DNA from: Pseudomonadota bacterium
Lineage (GTDB): Bacteria > Pseudomonadota > Alphaproteobacteria > Caulobacterales > Caulobacteraceae
DNA: 9,268 bases
Assembly: GCA_023456105.1 (NCBI GenBank)
Contig: JAEYAO010000090.1
Coordinates: forward strand, 1-9,268
Direction: 5' to 3'
In this document: piece by piece, positions 6,144-9,268 of the stretch
Layout: each line of letters opens with the position of its first letter
Position numbering within the stretch: position 1 is the first letter of the stretch
Made by a program: the position numbers and the translations under genes
Notes under the pieces: model-generated
Databases searched by the model: none
What the model was told of the DNA's origin: nothing
What the model saw: only the letters and a program-made list of their open reading frames with translations

Positions 6144-7123
6144 CCGGCGTCTTCGAGGTCGGGCCCCGGGCGGCTGCGGGCGGCGTCGGCGTCATAGGCC
6201 TTGACGATCCGCTCCACCATGGCGTGGCGCACCACGTCGGAGGCCGCGAATTTCAGCACCCCCACGCCCTTCACGCCCTCCAGGATGCGAAGCGCATGCG
6301 GCAGGCCAGAATCGCGCGCGTTCAGCAGGTCGATCTGCGACGGGTCTCCTGTCACCACCATGCGCGCCCCCTCGCCCAGGCGCGTCAGCACCATCTTCAT
6401 CTGCAGGCGCGAGGTGTTCTGCGCCTCGTCGACGATGATGAAGGCGTGGCTCAGCGTGCGGCCGCGCATGAAGGCGATGGGCGCCGCCTCGATCTCGCCC
6501 TTGTCGCGCCGGCGCTGCACGTCCTCGGGCCCCAGGATCTCGTTCAGAGCCTCCCAGATCGGCGCAAGATAAGGATCGACCTTTTCGTTCAGGTCGCCGG
6601 GCAGGAAGCCCAGCTTTTCGCCCGCCTCCACCGCCGGCCGGGTGATCACAAGCCGGTCCACCTGGCCCCGACGCAGCAGCGATGCGCCGTAGGCCGCCGC
6701 CAGAAACGTCTTGCCGGTCCCCGCCGGCCCGACGCCGAAGCTCAGCTCGCAGCGCCCCAGCATGTCGAGATAGGCGGCCTGCGCCGGCGTCTTGGGCACG
6801 ATGGCGCCGCGCTTGCCGACCGGCAGCGACACGCCGGCCAAGGCCATGCCGGCGCCCTTGCCGCCCCGCACGTTCGCAAGCGCCGTGCGCACGTCGGCCT
6901 CGGTCACCTCGGCGCCCACTTCGGAGCGCTTGGCCAGGTCCTCGATCACGGTGCGCGCATCCTGGCGATCGCGCGCGCCGCCGTTGATCGACACGCCGCC
7001 GCCGGGCGCCTCGACCAGCACCTTGAAGGCGTCCTCGATCAGGGCGACGTGGCGGCTGTTCGGCCCGATCACCGCCCGCAGCTCGGCGTCGTTCAGGGGC
7101 AGGAATTCGGAGTCTCTCGCCAT
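6140..7123 (-). CDS. phoH: PhoH-like (PhoH/PhoL, YbeZ-type) ATPase
   Basis: This encodes 327 residues from the ATG at 7123, which follows the miaB TGA with no spacer. The N-terminal domain of about 105 residues has SEFLPLNDAELRAVIGPNSR and SINGGARDRQDA, an RNA-binding-like region in this family. The P-loop ATPase core follows from about 110 (VPKTPAQAAYLDML). Walker A is GPAGTGKT (132-139, Lys138) and Walker B is FIIVDEAQN (228-236, Asp232-Glu233). VVTGDPSQIDL (256-266) is a sensor-like motif, and the ITRPAVEAGEKLGFLPGDL stretch is typical of PhoH. Family members are cytoplasmic, partner with YbeY and are linked to RNA metabolism; the E. coli YbeZ homologue is the closest analogue, and a direct link to phosphate starvation is not implied. 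Complete, with no missing core residue. The symbol is a family label; phoL or ybeZ would be equally valid. Confidence 0.95.
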   Translation of the reverse strand: MARDSEFLPLNDAELRAVIGPNSRHVALIEDAFKVLVEAPGGGVSINGGARDRQDARTVIEDLAKRSEVGAEVTEADVRTALANVRGGKGAGMALAGVSLPVGKRGAIVPKTPAQAAYLDMLGRCELSFGVGPAGTGKTFLAAAYGASLLRRGQVDRLVITRPAVEAGEKLGFLPGDLNEKVDPYLAPIWEALNEILGPEDVQRRRDKGEIEAAPIAFMRGRTLSHAFIIVDEAQNTSRLQMKMVLTRLGEGARMVVTGDPSQIDLLNARDSGLPHALRILEGVKGVGVLKFAASDVVRHAMVERIVKAYDADAARSRPGPDLEDAG

Positions 7124-8527
<1,404 letters not shown>

Positions 8528-8592
8528 GCCTCGGCTTATGATCGCCGAAACGGGCGCGGGCAAGGCGGCGGGCGCGGCCGGGAGTGTCGGGC
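8528..8592 (-). promoter_or_regulatory. fur-miaB spacer
   Basis: This 65-bp spacer lies between the fur stop and the preferred miaB start (29 bp if the TTG at 8563 is used). It is very GC-rich and contains no recognisable promoter hexamers, Fur-box-like AT-rich palindrome or terminator T-tract. Read-through from fur is therefore the simplest model for miaB expression. Confidence 0.25.
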
Positions 8593-9078
8593 TCAGGGGA
8601 CCTCGACGTCGGCGGGGTTCACCCGCGCGGCGTGGCGGGTGAAGATCAGCCCCTCGCGCGACGACGGCTCGGCGCCCTCGATCGGCACGCCGTAGAGCTC
8701 CAGCTTGTGGCCGATCAGCTCGAACCCCAGCCGCTTGGCGATTTCGGACTTCAGCCGCTCGATCTCGGCGTCGAAGAACTCGATCACCTCGCCGGTGCGG
8801 GTGTCGATCAGGTGATCGTGGTGGTCGTCGCCCGCCTCTTCGTAGCGGGAGCGGCCGTCGCCGAAGTCATGCTTCTCGACCACGCCGGCTTCCTCGAACA
8901 GGCGCACGGTGCGGTAGACGGTGGCGATGGAGATGTGCGGGTCGATGGAGGAGGCGCGGCGATACAGCTCCTCCACATCCGGATGGTCCTCGGCCGAAGA
9001 CAGCACGCGCGCGATCACGCGCCGCTGCTCGGTCATGCGCATGCCGCGGTCGGCGCAAAGTTTCTCGATCCGGTCCAT
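8593..9078 (-). CDS. fur: Fur-family ferric uptake regulator
   Basis: This encodes 161 residues (MDRIEKLCADRGMRMTEQRR). No alternative upstream start exists in frame before the rimI region, and the ribosome binding site is poor. The winged helix spans about 1-82, with the recognition helix in SIATVYRTVRLFEEAG (50-65). The dimerisation domain follows. Comparison with E. coli Fur (offset of one residue) shows the regulatory metal ligands conserved: His32, Glu80, His87, His89 and His86, Asp88, Glu107, His124. The two CxxC positions of E. coli Fur are Asp92 and Thr95 here, so a Cys-bound structural zinc is not expected; this is usual in alphaproteobacterial Fur/Mur proteins. The C-terminal tail (131-161) is longer than in E. 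coli. Family knowledge: an Fe(II)- or Mn(II)-dependent repressor of metal uptake. The conserved rimI-fur-miaB context supports the canonical chromosomal fur rather than irr, zur or perR. Confidence 0.93.
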   Translation of the reverse strand: MDRIEKLCADRGMRMTEQRRVIARVLSSAEDHPDVEELYRRASSIDPHISIATVYRTVRLFEEAGVVEKHDFGDGRSRYEEAGDDHHDHLIDTRTGEVIEFFDAEIERLKSEIAKRLGFELIGHKLELYGVPIEGAEPSSREGLIFTRHAARVNPADVEVP

Positions 9079-9107
9079 GGCCGAGGAGAATAGGGGCTGA
9101 TCGTCCG

Positions 9108-9268
9108 TCAGGGAAGAACCGGAGACGAGAGATCGAGGCTCATCACCACCGCATCGACGCGCCCGCCGTCCGTCGACGGATAATAGCCCTTGCGCCGTCC
9201 GCTGGGAACAAAGCCCGCCCGGCCGTAGAGGGCCAGGGCGGCCGTGTTGGTCTCGGCCACCTCCAGGA
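9108..9268 (-). CDS. rimI: GNAT N-acetyltransferase, probable RimI (3' end only)
   Basis: Only the last 52 codons and stop are in the window; the gene continues past base 9268. The translation begins LEVAETNTAALALYGRAGF, the C-terminal part of a GNAT fold. It has the Asn-x-x-Ala-x-x-x-Tyr-x-x-x-Gly-Phe pattern of the acetyl-CoA/peptide-binding end of RimI, then GRRKGYYPS and VDAVVMSLDL, where RimI proteins end. RimI acetylates the N-terminus of ribosomal protein S18. It ends 29 bp upstream of fur in the same direction, and tsaB-rimI-fur is a familiar alphaproteobacterial order, so tsaB would be expected next outside the window. The GNAT call is safe; RimI is the best guess from motif and context. 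Confidence 0.8.
   Translation of the reverse strand, partial: LEVAETNTAALALYGRAGFVPSGRRKGYYPSTDGGRVDAVVMSLDLSSPVLP

Noticed and set aside
9079..9107. Possible Fur box or promoter before fur
   Set aside because: The 29-bp gap has no AT-rich palindrome and no recognisable hexamers, so no autoregulatory site can be supported.

Overview
The window is GC-rich, densely coding chromosomal DNA from an alphaproteobacterium, most likely a member of the Caulobacterales such as Brevundimonas or Caulobacter. The main evidence is a DivL-type cell-cycle kinase with tyrosine in place of the phospho-accepting histidine, a Fur protein without the CxxC cysteines, and the order rimI-fur-miaB-phoH-ybeY-lnt-xre. 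All coding frames are intact. I see no tRNA or rRNA, mobile element, CRISPR array or prophage, and no gap over 300 bases without a gene.

Left part (1-3557): a 5'-truncated divL reads rightwards and ends 18 bp from a convergent gene for an uncharacterised FAD-dependent flavoprotein of the PP_4765/HI0933 type. That flavoprotein gene is divergent, across a short spacer, from a gene for a small GreA/GreB-family protein reading rightwards. The gre-like gene converges with the next leftward gene, and only 6 bp separate their stop codons.

Right part (3564-9268): seven genes read leftwards, in transcription order rimI (3' end only), fur, miaB, phoH, ybeY, lnt and an XRE-family regulator. miaB to lnt are packed as a translationally coupled series: miaB and phoH abut with no spacer, phoH and ybeY overlap in ATGA, and ybeY and lnt overlap by 11 bp. 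The xre gene has its own 92-bp leader and may have its own promoter. The cluster combines tRNA modification (MiaB), RNA and ribosome quality control (PhoH, YbeY), protein N-acetylation (RimI), metal-dependent regulation (Fur) and envelope lipoprotein maturation (Lnt). It is a housekeeping cluster seen widely in alphaproteobacteria. The CBS-domain CorC/HlyC gene often found between ybeY and lnt is absent here.

I did not find a convincing undescribed system. The points most worth a second look are the DivL pseudo-histidine-kinase architecture, the apparent joining of the divL and fur-lnt loci, the missing corC, and the atypical coiled-coil tip of the Gre-like protein.
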